Shown piece by piece: positions 1 through 10,801 of a stretch of DNA of 64,000 nucleotides (position 1 is its first letter; the number at the start of each line of letters is the position of its first letter). This stretch comes from Polyangiaceae bacterium (GTDB lineage Bacteria > Myxococcota_A > Polyangia > Polyangiales > Polyangiaceae): contig JACKEA010000002.1 in NCBI GenBank assembly GCA_020633235.1, positions 868,001 through 932,000 on the forward strand. Reading direction: 5' to 3'. The position numbers were made by a program, and so were the translations under genes. The notes below the pieces were generated by a model. The model did no database searches. It was not told where the DNA came from and was given only the letters and a program-made list of their open reading frames with translations.

Positions 1-526
1 CCCCGCCCTCGGGGATCGCCAGGCCGGAATCCTCCACGCGCATCACGCATTTCGACGCGTCCGCGGAGAGCCCCACGGTCACCTTGCCGCTGCCTCCCGC
101 GTGCTGGATCGCGTTGCGCACCAGGTTGGACAGCGCCGTCGCCGCTGCGCCGGCATTGACGGCGAGCCACGGGCTCTTGTCCGGAGGGACTTGCTCCACC
201 ACGAGCGTCACCGCGTGGCTCTTCGCCAGGTCGACATGCTGAGCGCGCGCTTCGTCCAGCAGATTGTTGGCGGAGACTCCGTCCCGACCCAGGGTTTCGC
301 CCCGTAGGCTGCGAGCGAACACGTCCAGGTTGTCGATGATCCTGAGCAGCGTGTCGCACGACACCGAAGAATCAGCCAGCGCTTCCCGGGCGTCGTCGTC
401 CAGGGTCGCGTCCGAGCTGGCAACGAAGCCGAGATTCGAGCGCAACGCCGACAGCGGATTGCGGAGATCGTGAGCAAACAGGCCGAGGATGGCCCCCAAT
501 TCCGTCGGTTCGAGCGTGTCCGTCAC
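1..526 (-). CDS. Sensor histidine kinase, C-terminus cut by window edge
   Basis: The minus-strand frame reads a HisKA/HATPase_c histidine kinase. The phospho-acceptor H-box (AHDLRNPLSALRSNL) lies about 18 residues after the proposed GTG start at 524-526. The N-box (SNLVRNAIQHA) and the beginning of the G1 box (VEDSGLAIPEGG) follow before the window ends. No sensor domain, HAMP or membrane helix precedes the H-box, so this looks like a soluble kinase, either an orphan or a two-component partner. The frame is open back to the stop of the upstream gene at 605, with no ATG, so the start is uncertain. The gene follows the lipoprotein gene by about 78 bp in the same direction. Family assignment is strong; signal and cognate regulator are unknown. 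Confidence 0.82.
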   Translation of the reverse strand, partial: MTDTLEPTELGAILGLFAHDLRNPLSALRSNLGFVASSDATLDDDAREALADSSVSCDTLLRIIDNLDVFARSLRGETLGRDGVSANNLLDEARAQHVDLAKSHAVTLVVEQVPPDKSPWLAVNAGAAATALSNLVRNAIQHAGGSGKVTVGLSADASKCVMRVEDSGLAIPEGG

Positions 527-604
527 ACTCGGCTCATAGCGAAGTCGGGAGGGCTCGCCAAGGGGCGGTTCCGCGCCGTCAAAACCCAGAAGGATATTCG
601 GATG

Positions 605-1570
605 TCAGGGCAGCGTCAGGGCGCGCTGCTCCCCACGACGCAGGGCCGTTCGCACCAGGGCATCGCGCCGAGCCAGCACTTCTTCCACCTGCTTGGGTGT
701 GAGCAACAGCGTGCCACGAGGTGATCGGAGCGCCGCTTCCAGCTTCTCGCGACCGAGGGCACGCAGCGCGTCGACCAAGCGCTTGGACCAGTGCAGATGG
801 CGGCTCAAGCGCGCCAGCGGATCGCCCACGCGACCATCCAATCCCTTGGCAGAAAAGACGTCGTTGTCTTCCACACCCAGGATGCGCCCGGCGCCTTCGT
901 CGAAGAGCACCGGGCCGCGGATCAGGTTCTCCACCAGGTAGTCCACGGCCAAGAGCGACTGGTAGGACGCCAGCAGCCGCGCGTCGTCGTCCTTGGGAGC
1001 TTCCGTCGTCATCAGCTTCGTCTCCCAACGTCCGGTGATGTTGCCGTCGCTGGCGTCTCCCAGATCCACCCGTCGTAGCTTTTCTTTGGGCAGGTGCAGG
1101 AGCGCCGCCGTCACCGTACCGTCGGCAAGAACCCGAGCGTGATCCCGAACAGCGCGTTTGGCGCGGGGCCCCTTCGCCGCGTGCGCCAGCTCCGCGAGAG
1201 GAATCAGCCGCAAGTCCGTGGGCACTCGGGCGTCCGGCGCCACCAGCCCCGCTACCGCCGCCCAGGCCGTGGGCGCTTCGGGTGCCAGCGGCGCCGCTTG
1301 GGTCGCCAAGATCACCCGCACGCGGTCCCCCCCGGAGGTCTCCCCGATCAGCGAGCCATCGCTCTGACCGCTGATCGACGTGAGCTTCAGCGGTGATGTC
1401 TCCTCGGGCTCGACGGGCGTTTCGGCTTTGCTTTTGGGTCGGGGCGCCGCGGAACCACTGGGCACGACGGCCGGGGCGGCACTCGCACTGACCGCCGCTG
1501 CCGGCTTCGTCTCGGAACGGTCGCACGCTGCCGTCAGCGAGAGCGCGAGAAGCACCAGCGCGCCCTTCAC
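605..1570 (-). CDS. Secreted lipoprotein with possible degenerate kinase-like C-terminus
   Basis: About 321 aa. The GTG start at 1570 overlaps the TGA of the upstream hydrolase (GTGA), so translation is probably coupled. The N-terminus is a lipoprotein signal with lipobox LTAAC, followed by an Ala/Pro/Lys-rich linker to about residue 65. The folded part has a stretch reading LLAVDYLVENLIRGPVLFD and then GVEDNDVFS. This order recalls the catalytic loop and metal-binding segment of FAM20/HipA-like kinases (D-Y-L-x-x-N, then a later D-N), but the usual N-x-D-R is not intact. The kinase link is inference from pattern only. The safe call is an outer-membrane-directed lipoprotein of unknown function in a small operon with a hydrolase. 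Confidence 0.72.
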   Translation of the reverse strand: MKGALVLLALSLTAACDRSETKPAAAVSASAAPAVVPSGSAAPRPKSKAETPVEPEETSPLKLTSISGQSDGSLIGETSGGDRVRVILATQAAPLAPEAPTAWAAVAGLVAPDARVPTDLRLIPLAELAHAAKGPRAKRAVRDHARVLADGTVTAALLHLPKEKLRRVDLGDASDGNITGRWETKLMTTEAPKDDDARLLASYQSLLAVDYLVENLIRGPVLFDEGAGRILGVEDNDVFSAKGLDGRVGDPLARLSRHLHWSKRLVDALRALGREKLEAALRSPRGTLLLTPKQVEEVLARRDALVRTALRRGEQRALTLP

Positions 1571-2472
1571 ACCGCACCGCAGTCGGAAAGAAACTTCTCG
1601 ATTCGAAGGGCCACGAGCTCGTTCTGCTCCAACGGAGCCACGTGGGTGCCGCCCGGCAGCATCACCAGCTCGGCCTGGGGCATCGCGTCCGCCATGCGCC
1701 GCGAGAGCTCGGGCGGCGTGAAGGAGTCGCGATCCCCCGCGATGACCAGGACCGGAATGTCGATGTGGGGGAGCAGATCTTCCGCGGAGTGTTCTCCCGC
1801 GTGCTCCAGCATCTTCACGAACATGGGGAAGTCGATGTGGGCGACATGGCGGAAATAGGGCTCCACGTCCTCCGGCCGTACGGTGCGGGAGTCCAAGTCC
1901 CCCGTGAGCAGCCCTATCTTGAGCGCCATCCGGGGAGGCACTCGGGACCAGAGCGCACGCGCGACCTTCGGGTGATTGGCGCTCAGCTCCCGCAGCCGCG
2001 GCAGCACGTTGGCCAGGGTGTCGGTACCCTTGAAGTAGTGGGTGACGCGGCCAAAGCTGCCGCACAAGAACACCATGCCTCGGATCTTCTCGGGCCTGAG
2101 GCGATAGGCCTCGAGGGCAACCTGAGTGCCGAAGGAGTGCCCCACGAGGACGACCGGCGGGTCGCCCACGCGTCGACGCACGGCGTCGAGGTCCGCGGCG
2201 TGATCCGGAACGTCGATCTGGGTTGGGTTCTGCGGCTGCGCGCTACGCCCGTGCCCGCGGTAGTTCCAATGCACCACGGACAGCGTCCGGGCCAGGTCCT
2301 CCCACAGGTACTTGTAGATGAACCCGTCGCAGCAGATCCCGTCACACAGTACGGCGGTGACCGGCGACGGACCTACACGACGGCGCGCATACAGGCGGGT
2401 CCCGTCCGGCCCGAGCGCAAAGAACTCCCCGACAGGCGGCTCAGCCGCTGTCGGAGTCGTCGTCGTCGTCAC
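1567..2472 (-). CDS. Alpha/beta-fold hydrolase
   Basis: 301 aa, cytoplasmic, with no signal peptide. The nucleophile elbow is GHSFG (Ser113). The acid is in AGDRDS (Asp247 or Asp249) and the histidine in GGTHVAP (His277), giving a complete catalytic triad. An HWNYRGHGRS segment near residue 68 is typical of the family after strand 4. The GTG start at 2472 lies inside the acidic GAC-repeat tail of the upstream gene, so the two genes overlap by 32 bp in different frames. The next Met is at residue 133, past the nucleophile, which supports the early start. The stop overlaps the start of the following lipoprotein gene. Substrate is unknown; esterase, lactonase or haloperoxidase-like enzymes share this layout. 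Confidence 0.85.
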   Translation of the reverse strand: MTTTTTPTAAEPPVGEFFALGPDGTRLYARRRVGPSPVTAVLCDGICCDGFIYKYLWEDLARTLSVVHWNYRGHGRSAQPQNPTQIDVPDHAADLDAVRRRVGDPPVVLVGHSFGTQVALEAYRLRPEKIRGMVFLCGSFGRVTHYFKGTDTLANVLPRLRELSANHPKVARALWSRVPPRMALKIGLLTGDLDSRTVRPEDVEPYFRHVAHIDFPMFVKMLEHAGEHSAEDLLPHIDIPVLVIAGDRDSFTPPELSRRMADAMPQAELVMLPGGTHVAPLEQNELVALRIEKFLSDCGAV

Positions 2473-2659
2473 CGATGTCGTTTACGCTCGGGATCTTCTT
2501 GATCTCGAGCCGAGCGAGCTTCCACGCGCGCTGTACGACCCAGGATAGCGACCGGTCGAGGCGAGCCGCCTCGTCCTTGATCTCTTGCAACATGGCCTCG
2601 GGAAAGTAGAGGCTTTGTTTGCGCTTGTCGCTTCCGCCTTTGTTCGAATCGTCCGCCAC
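2441..2659 (-). CDS. Small ribbon-helix-helix-like protein (TIGR04563 type)
   Basis: 72 aa from the GTG at 2659, which has a GAGG ribosome site five bases upstream. A longer form from a GTG at 2707 is possible but less attractive. The core KQSLYFPEAMLQEIKDEAAR followed by DRSLSWVVQRAWKLAR is the strand-helix-helix pattern of the myxobacterial TIGR04563 family, related to CopG/MetJ-type DNA-binding proteins. The tail is acidic (GDDDDDSDSG) and encoded by a GAC repeat that overlaps the start of the hydrolase gene. It is the first gene of the minus-strand operon. DNA binding is inferred from family resemblance; its target is unknown. Confidence 0.72.
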   Translation of the reverse strand: MADDSNKGGSDKRKQSLYFPEAMLQEIKDEAARLDRSLSWVVQRAWKLARLEIKKIPSVNDIGDDDDDSDSG

Positions 2660-2836
2660 TCGGGACCTCGGCACAGGTGAAGAATGTAAGGCGATGTCGC
2701 AAGACACAGCCTAGCTTCGGAGTATCACCTACAGGCCCGTGAAATCAACGAGATAGGTCACTCTTGGGGACAGTTTGTCTCGAGCCGGACCCAGCCTGGG
2801 CGAAGCCAGGGCACAAACCCCGGGTATGCTCCCGGG

Positions 2837-4177
2837 ATGCCACGCGTTTCACGCCTGCTCCGAGCCTTGGTCCTCGCCGTTTCGGCCTTCGCCGGCGGCG
2901 CCCTGACGAGCCAGTGGGCCACCGCCACCACGGCTGCCCAGAGCCCCTACGACGTGGTCGCGCAAATGGCCCGGGTGCTGGTGTTGGTGGAGCAGGAGTA
3001 CGTGGAGCCCGTCGACCGCCGACGGCTGACCGAGGGCGCCATCAAAGGGATGGTGGCGGAGCTCGATCCCCACTCCACCTACCTGCCCCCCGAGGACTAC
3101 GCGATCTTTCAGTCCGACACGGAAGGTCGTTTCGGCGGCGTGGGAGTGGAGGTCGACTTCCAAGACGAGTACGTCACCGTCATCGCTCCCATCGAGGGCT
3201 CTCCAGCGGCGCGTGCGGGGATTCGAAGCGGCGACCATATCATCGCCATCGACAACCAGAGTGTTCGCGGCAAGAGCGCGGACGATCTCGTGCGGCAGAT
3301 GCGCGGTGCGCCGGGCACCAAGGTGTTGGTCACCATTCGCCGGGAAGGCCGCGACGAGCTGCTCTACTTCACCCTCACCCGCGAGATCATCACGGTCTCG
3401 AGCGTGGTGGGAAAATTGCTCGACGGGGACGTGGGCTACATCCGGATCAAACAGTTTCAGAACGGAACCCACGCCGAGCTCTTGACCCAGGTGGCGAAGC
3501 TCAAGAACCAAGCCAAGGGGGATCTCTCCGGGATCCTCGTGGATCTACGAAACAATCCCGGGGGCTTGGTCAGCGAAGCCTCCGCGGTGGCGGACGAGAT
3601 GATGGACGGCGGCGTGATCTACACCACGCGCCATCGCGGCAAGATCGTCGACGAGGTTCGCGCCGGGAGCGGCGGCGCCCTGCGACGCGGTCCCATGGTG
3701 GTGCTCGTCAACGAGTACAGTGCCAGCGCCGCCGAGCTGGTGGCCGGAGCGCTACAGGACACCCATCGCGCCACCATCGTGGGCGCCAAGACCTTCGGCA
3801 AGGGCTCGGTGCAGACCATCATCGACCTGCCCGGGGGCGCGGGCCTGCGCCTGACCACGATGCGCTACTACACACCGAGCGGTCGGGCGATCCAGGCCCA
3901 GGGCATCACGCCGGACGTGGCCGTGGCCGCCGCCGTGGTTCCGGATCAGAGCTTCGGAGTGCTGCGGGAGTCGGACCTCGAGAACCATCTGCCGGCGGAG
4001 GGACCGCCCGGGAGCGCACCGCCGCCGGACGCCGGTGCACCACCGAGCGGCGATGGCGGCACCTCCGACGAGACCCACCTGGGCGTCGCTCGCGAGGTTC
4101 CGAAGAACCCCGCCGGCGGTGCCGATCAGGCCCTCAGCATCGCCTACCAGATCGTGACGGGCGTGCTGTCGCGCTGA
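2837..4177 (+). CDS. S41 family C-terminal processing peptidase (Ctp/Tsp type)
   Basis: 446 aa. The N-terminal hydrophobic stretch (about residues 6-24) is a signal peptide or anchor that places the enzyme in the periplasm. A PDZ domain follows (about 95-185, with GRFGGVGVEV and SPAARAGIRSGDHI). The S41 core has the serine in NEYSASAAE (Ser297) and the lysine in TFGKGSVQ (Lys322). The 25-residue spacing is the same as in E. coli Tsp. The tail after residue 380 is Pro/Gly/Asp-rich and probably unstructured. The enzyme cleaves proteins at exposed C-termini, usually in envelope quality control or regulated proteolysis. The stop abuts that of the convergent lipoprotein gene, with no intergenic base. 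Confidence 0.94.
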   Translation: MPRVSRLLRALVLAVSAFAGGALTSQWATATTAAQSPYDVVAQMARVLVLVEQEYVEPVDRRRLTEGAIKGMVAELDPHSTYLPPEDYAIFQSDTEGRFGGVGVEVDFQDEYVTVIAPIEGSPAARAGIRSGDHIIAIDNQSVRGKSADDLVRQMRGAPGTKVLVTIRREGRDELLYFTLTREIITVSSVVGKLLDGDVGYIRIKQFQNGTHAELLTQVAKLKNQAKGDLSGILVDLRNNPGGLVSEASAVADEMMDGGVIYTTRHRGKIVDEVRAGSGGALRRGPMVVLVNEYSASAAELVAGALQDTHRATIVGAKTFGKGSVQTIIDLPGGAGLRLTTMRYYTPSGRAIQAQGITPDVAVAAAVVPDQSFGVLRESDLENHLPAEGPPGSAPPPDAGAPPSGDGGTSDETHLGVAREVPKNPAGGADQALSIAYQIVTGVLSR

Positions 4178-4531
4178 TCACCACTCGCAGTTGTACTGCG
4201 ACATCGCGGTCTTGGTCTGCTCCAGGGCCTGCTTGCAGCCCTGAGCCAAGCCCGCCTTGGTGACCGGGTTCTCCGCGGTCTTCTTGTAGGTGGCGCGCAT
4301 GGTGTCGATGCTCTGCTGGATACCGGCGCGAGCGACCTCGGGCACGTGGTCCTTCACGCAGTTCTGGTACTTGTTCAGATAGTCGTCGCACTCGGCGACA
4401 CCGGTGGAGTCCCCGCCGCTGGCCGCCGCCGTGGTCGAGCTGGTTTCCTCGCTCTTGCCCTTCTTGCAGGCCAGGAGCGCGCCCGTCACCAGCACCGCAG
4501 CCAGAAACACCTGAATCTTGGAAGTCTTCAT
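4178..4531 (-). CDS. Small helical lipoprotein with four mature cysteines
   Basis: 117 aa from the ATG at 4531, which has a GAGGGA ribosome site upstream. The signal peptide ends in lipobox ALLAC. After a Ser/Thr/Ala linker, the mature part contains four cysteines in the contexts AECDDY, QNCVKD, QGCKQA and YNCEW. They are spaced so that two disulfides could clamp an alpha-helical hairpin. An outer-membrane or periplasmic location is inferred from the lipobox. Similar small Cys-clamped lipoproteins are common in myxobacteria; I cannot assign a function. It ends exactly where the convergent protease gene ends. Confidence 0.8.
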   Translation of the reverse strand: MKTSKIQVFLAAVLVTGALLACKKGKSEETSSTTAAASGGDSTGVAECDDYLNKYQNCVKDHVPEVARAGIQQSIDTMRATYKKTAENPVTKAGLAQGCKQALEQTKTAMSQYNCEW

Positions 4532-4596
4532 CGCTGTCGTCCCTCGTTGGAACGCGCAGCATAGATGAAGTCGGTCACGCCGTGCGCGGGGTTTTG

Positions 4597-4626
4597 GGGT
4601 GGGCTCGGCCCGCGCCGAGCCCACCC
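4597..4626 (-). terminator. Strong hairpin downstream of aconitase
   Basis: A perfect 12-bp inverted repeat, GGGTGGGCTCGG (4597-4608) and CCGAGCCCACCC (4615-4626), closes on a 6-nt loop just after the aconitase stop. In the aconitase reading direction the 3' flank is CCAAAACCCC, not a U-run, so this is a hairpin-type terminator or mRNA 3'-end stabiliser rather than a textbook intrinsic terminator. Confidence 0.6.
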
Positions 4627-4632
4627 GAGGCA

Positions 4633-7326
<2,694 letters not shown>

Positions 7327-7479
7327 GGGATCCCTCGATAAAGGTGTTTGAGGTGGGTTTGCTCGGGCGATAGGCCGCGAGCTGGGCTCCGAAGTACCAA
7401 AGCAAAGGGCCGTTCGCAACGCCCGGCCTTGCGGTTCTCGTTGTCCCACCCGGCGCCTTTCGGGCACCATGCGGCTGCC

Positions 7480-9411
7480 ATGCGATTCGCGCTCTCGGTT
7501 CCGGCGGCCGTGATGGTCTCGCTGGCGCTCGCCTCAGCCTGTGACAAGTCCGATCCGAAGGCCGGGAAGCCCGAGGCCGCCGCGCCCAAGGAAACGGCCG
7601 AGGTCAAGGCCGGCCGGACCACCTTCGAGCAAAAATGCGTCGCCTGCCACACCATCGGCCAGGGCGACCGCACGGGTCCCGACCTCCGGGGCGTGACCCA
7701 CCGACGCACGACCAAGTGGCTGGAGAGCTGGCTCCGGGATCCGGTCAGCATGGGCGAGTCGGATCACGTGGGCAAGGAGCTGTCCGCCAAGTTCGGCAAC
7801 GTGATCATGCCCAACTTCGGTCTCAGCGATCCGCAGATCCGAGAGCTGGTGGCGTTCTTGGACTACGCCAGCGCGACCGGCGGATATCAGCCGCCGAAGG
7901 AGCCGCCGCGCACCCTGACGGGCGCTGACTTCGACAAAGCCAAGTCGATCTATTTCGATCGATGTGCGGGTTGTCACGGAGCGACGCGCCAGGGCGCCAC
8001 GGGACCGAAGCTCACGCCCGATCGCACGCGCGAGCTCGGCAGCGTGATCCTGCGCGCGACGTTGAACCACGGACGCCCGGGTGGCATGCCCGCGTGGGGC
8101 GAGCTCGGCATCTTGTCCACGACGGAGGTGGACCTGCTGGCGCAGTACCTGCAAATGCCGCCACCCGCGCCGCCGGCGTTGCCGCTCGAGGAAATCGCGA
8201 AATCCCACGTCCTGAAAGTGCCGCTTCCGCGGCGGGCCAACACCCCCTCTCACAGGAAGAACTGGAAGAACTTCTTCGCGGTGGTGATGCGAGATCAGGG
8301 CGAGGTCGCCATCATCGACGGTGACACCAAGGAGAAGCTGACGCTGATTCAAGCGGGCTTCACGGTGGATACGCTCGCGGCCTCTGCCTCCGGGCGCTAC
8401 CTCTACGCGCTGGGGCGCGACGGCCGCATCACGCTGGTGGATCTGTGGACGGATCCTCCCTCGGTGGCGGCGCAAGCGCGGGGCTGCTTTGACGCCCGGA
8501 GCATCGCTCCGAGCCGAGCCAAGGGCTTCGGCGACAAGCTCCTCGTCGAGGGCTGCTACTGGCCGCCGCAGTACGTGGTGTTCGATGGCGCCACTTTGGA
8601 AGCGAAGTACGTGGGCAGCGTGCTGCCCGAGGGCGGCAAGGTCGATCAGGTCCGCGTCGGCTCGGTGGTGGCGCCGGGGAGTGACCCGATCTGGGCCATG
8701 ACGCTGATGGAGTCCGGCAAGGTCGGGGTGGTGGACTACAAGCAGAAGGACTTTCCGCTGGTCGCGTCCATCGACGCCGCCCCGGGCATTTTGGATGGGG
8801 GGCTGGATCACAGCGGCCGGTATTTCATCGCACCCGCCCCCGCCAAGAACGAGCTGGTGGTGGTGGACCTGAAAGAGCACACGCGGGTGACGACCGTCAG
8901 CACCGGTGCGGTGCCGCACCCGGGCACCGGCGCCAACTGGGAGGACCCGAAAGCCGGCTGGGTGAACGCGACGCCGCACATCGCGGACGCCAAGCTGTTG
9001 GTGTACGGCGCGGATCCCGAGAAGCAGCCGGCCAAGGCCTGGAAGCCCGTGTACGAGGTCAGCGGCGTGGCCGCCGGCGGGCTCGACGTTCGCACTCACC
9101 CGGCCTCCCCCTGGGTGTGGGTGGATTCGCCCGCTAACCGCAAGGCAGAGCTGACGCGGCAGGTGTGCGTGATCAGCAAGAAGAGCGGCAAGGTCGAGAA
9201 GTGCTGGAAGCCCCGAGAAAGCGGCCGCGTGCTGGACTTCGCCTACAGCGCCGACGGCAAGGAGGTCTGGGTCTCCGGCTGGGACAAGCCAGGCTCCATC
9301 ATCGTGTACGACGACGCGACGCTGAAAGAGGTCCAGCGCATCGAGGGCGACTGGGTGGTGACGCCCACCACCAAGATCAACGTGAGCAACGCCGCCAGCG
9401 GCAACTACTGA
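7480..9411 (+). CDS. Di-haem c lipoprotein with cytochrome cd1-type propeller (NirS/NirN-like)
   Basis: 643 aa. Lipoprotein signal with lipobox LASAC (Cys21). Two cytochrome c domains follow: CVACH (Cys53, Cys56, His57) and CAGCH (Cys162, Cys165, His166), with MPNFG (Met110) and GGMPAWG (Met203) as possible distal ligands. From about residue 260 to the end it matches the haem d1 eight-bladed propeller of NirS/NirN: SASGRYLYALGRDGRITLVD, CYWPPQYVVFDG, PHPGTGANW, and a C-terminus like that of NirS. At the position of the NirS proximal d1 histidine it has Asp297 (GFTVDTLAASASGR). His480 in PHPG is kept. No other nir gene is near. Membrane-tethered periplasmic electron transfer is likely; nitrite reductase activity is doubtful. 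Confidence 0.8.
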   Translation: MRFALSVPAAVMVSLALASACDKSDPKAGKPEAAAPKETAEVKAGRTTFEQKCVACHTIGQGDRTGPDLRGVTHRRTTKWLESWLRDPVSMGESDHVGKELSAKFGNVIMPNFGLSDPQIRELVAFLDYASATGGYQPPKEPPRTLTGADFDKAKSIYFDRCAGCHGATRQGATGPKLTPDRTRELGSVILRATLNHGRPGGMPAWGELGILSTTEVDLLAQYLQMPPPAPPALPLEEIAKSHVLKVPLPRRANTPSHRKNWKNFFAVVMRDQGEVAIIDGDTKEKLTLIQAGFTVDTLAASASGRYLYALGRDGRITLVDLWTDPPSVAAQARGCFDARSIAPSRAKGFGDKLLVEGCYWPPQYVVFDGATLEAKYVGSVLPEGGKVDQVRVGSVVAPGSDPIWAMTLMESGKVGVVDYKQKDFPLVASIDAAPGILDGGLDHSGRYFIAPAPAKNELVVVDLKEHTRVTTVSTGAVPHPGTGANWEDPKAGWVNATPHIADAKLLVYGADPEKQPAKAWKPVYEVSGVAAGGLDVRTHPASPWVWVDSPANRKAELTRQVCVISKKSGKVEKCWKPRESGRVLDFAYSADGKEVWVSGWDKPGSIIVYDDATLKEVQRIEGDWVVTPTTKINVSNAASGNY

Positions 9412-9483
9412 ACCACCTGGGATCGATCATGCGTGGTTCTCGCGCGGCAGTCCGCCGCCGCCACGCTGATTAGACTCCAAGGC

Positions 9484-10767
9484 ATGCCCAAGCCGCCGAG
9501 GAAGCCGGAAGCCTTCATCGGGTCGCACCCGCTCCGACCCGAGAGTCTGATGACGAGCTACGGCTACAAGCCGGCGCTCAGCGAGGGCGCGCTCAAGTGC
9601 CCCATCTTTCAGACCTCCACCTTCGTGTTCAAGAGCGCGGAGGAGGGCAAGGCCTTCTTCGAGCTGGCGTACGGCCTGCGCGCGCCGCGCCCCACGGAGA
9701 GCCTGGGGCTCATCTACTCGCGCTTGAACAATCCGGATCTCGAAATCCTGGAAGATCGCCTCACGCTGTGGGACGACGCCGAAGCGTGCGCCGTGTTCGA
9801 ATCCGGCATGGCGGCGATCAGCACTGCGCTCTTGGCGCTGTGCATTCCCGGGGACGTCGTCCTACACAGCGAGCCGCTATACGGCGGCACCGACTACCTG
9901 CTCAAGCACGTGCTCACGCGCTTCGGGATCGAGCCGGTGGGCTTCGTGGCCGGCGCCTCCCCCGACGAGATCGAGCAGAAGCTCGTGGCCTCGGGCAAGG
10001 CGGACCGCCTGCGGGCCATTTTCATCGAGACGCCGGCGAACCCCACCAACGCGTTGGTGGACATCGCGGCGTGCAAGGCCATCGCCCAGCGCCATGGAAA
10101 CGCCGAGCGCCGCGCACTGGTGGCCGTGGACAACACGTTCTTGGGACCGCTGTGGCAGCACCCGCTCAAGCACGGCGCCGACCTGGTGCTGTATTCCGCC
10201 ACCAAGTACATCGGCGGCCACAGCGACGTGATCGCCGGCGTGTGCCTGGGTCCCGCGGATCTGATGCAAGAGGTGCGCGCCATGCGCACGTTCCTGGGCA
10301 CCATGTGTGGACCGTGGACGGGCTGGCTCCTGCTTCGCAGCCTGGAAACGCTGAAGTTGCGCATGACCAGCGAGATGAAGAACGCGCGCTACGTCGCGGA
10401 CTATCTCGCCGATCACCCGAAGGTGGAGCGCGTGCATTACCTCGGGCACCTGTCGGAAGACGATCCGGATCATGCCTTGTATCGCCGCCAGTGCCTGGCT
10501 CCGGGAGGCATGGTCAGCTTCGAGCTGTGCGGTGGAGAAGCAGAAGCGTTTCGCTTCTTGAACGCGCTCCAGCTGTTTCACCTGGCGGTGAGCCTGGGCG
10601 GAACGGAATCCCTGGCCGAGCACCCGGCGAGCATGACTCACTCCGACATTCCGCCGGACGAGCGCGCGCGCATGGGCATCACTGAATCCATGGTGCGCTT
10701 GAGCATCGGCGTGGAACATCCGGACGATCTCATCGCCGACATTTCCCAAGCTCTCGACGCCGTTTGA
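9484..10767 (+). CDS. PLP-dependent Cys/Met metabolism enzyme (methionine gamma-lyase / cystathionine gamma-synthase family)
   Basis: 427 aa from the ATG at 9484. The PLP lysine is Lys241 in YSATKYIGGHSDV. Other family marks are FESGMAAIST, SEPLYGGTDYLL, ETPANPTNALVDI and the C-terminal SLGGTESLAEHPASMTHS. The long N-terminus (SLMTSYGYKPALSEGA) matches the roughly 427-aa subgroup usually annotated as methionine gamma-lyase. It acts in the cytoplasm, either breaking methionine into methanethiol, ammonia and 2-oxobutyrate or working in transsulfuration; sequence alone does not decide. It stands alone between two oppositely placed units, and a REP-like repeat starts at its stop codon. Confidence 0.9.
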   Translation: MPKPPRKPEAFIGSHPLRPESLMTSYGYKPALSEGALKCPIFQTSTFVFKSAEEGKAFFELAYGLRAPRPTESLGLIYSRLNNPDLEILEDRLTLWDDAEACAVFESGMAAISTALLALCIPGDVVLHSEPLYGGTDYLLKHVLTRFGIEPVGFVAGASPDEIEQKLVASGKADRLRAIFIETPANPTNALVDIAACKAIAQRHGNAERRALVAVDNTFLGPLWQHPLKHGADLVLYSATKYIGGHSDVIAGVCLGPADLMQEVRAMRTFLGTMCGPWTGWLLLRSLETLKLRMTSEMKNARYVADYLADHPKVERVHYLGHLSEDDPDHALYRRQCLAPGGMVSFELCGGEAEAFRFLNALQLFHLAVSLGGTESLAEHPASMTHSDIPPDERARMGITESMVRLSIGVEHPDDLIADISQALDAV

Positions 10768-10799
10768 TTTTGTCGCTGCGGCGCGGAAACGGCGCGACC
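10768..10799 (+). repeat. REP-like interspersed repeat, diverged copy
   Basis: TTTTGTCG, then a GC-rich hairpin with two GGCGCG-type arms, located between convergent genes (PLP enzyme and glpB). It has the same order of parts as the better copies at 26338, 55245 and 56078, with several substitutions. It could help end transcription from both sides. Confidence 0.5.
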
Positions 10800-10801
10800 G
10801 C

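Noticed and set aside
7480..9411. Simple annotation as nitrite reductase NirS
   Set aside because: Two haem c domains, a lipoprotein signal, and Asp in place of the proximal d1 histidine make that activity doubtful.
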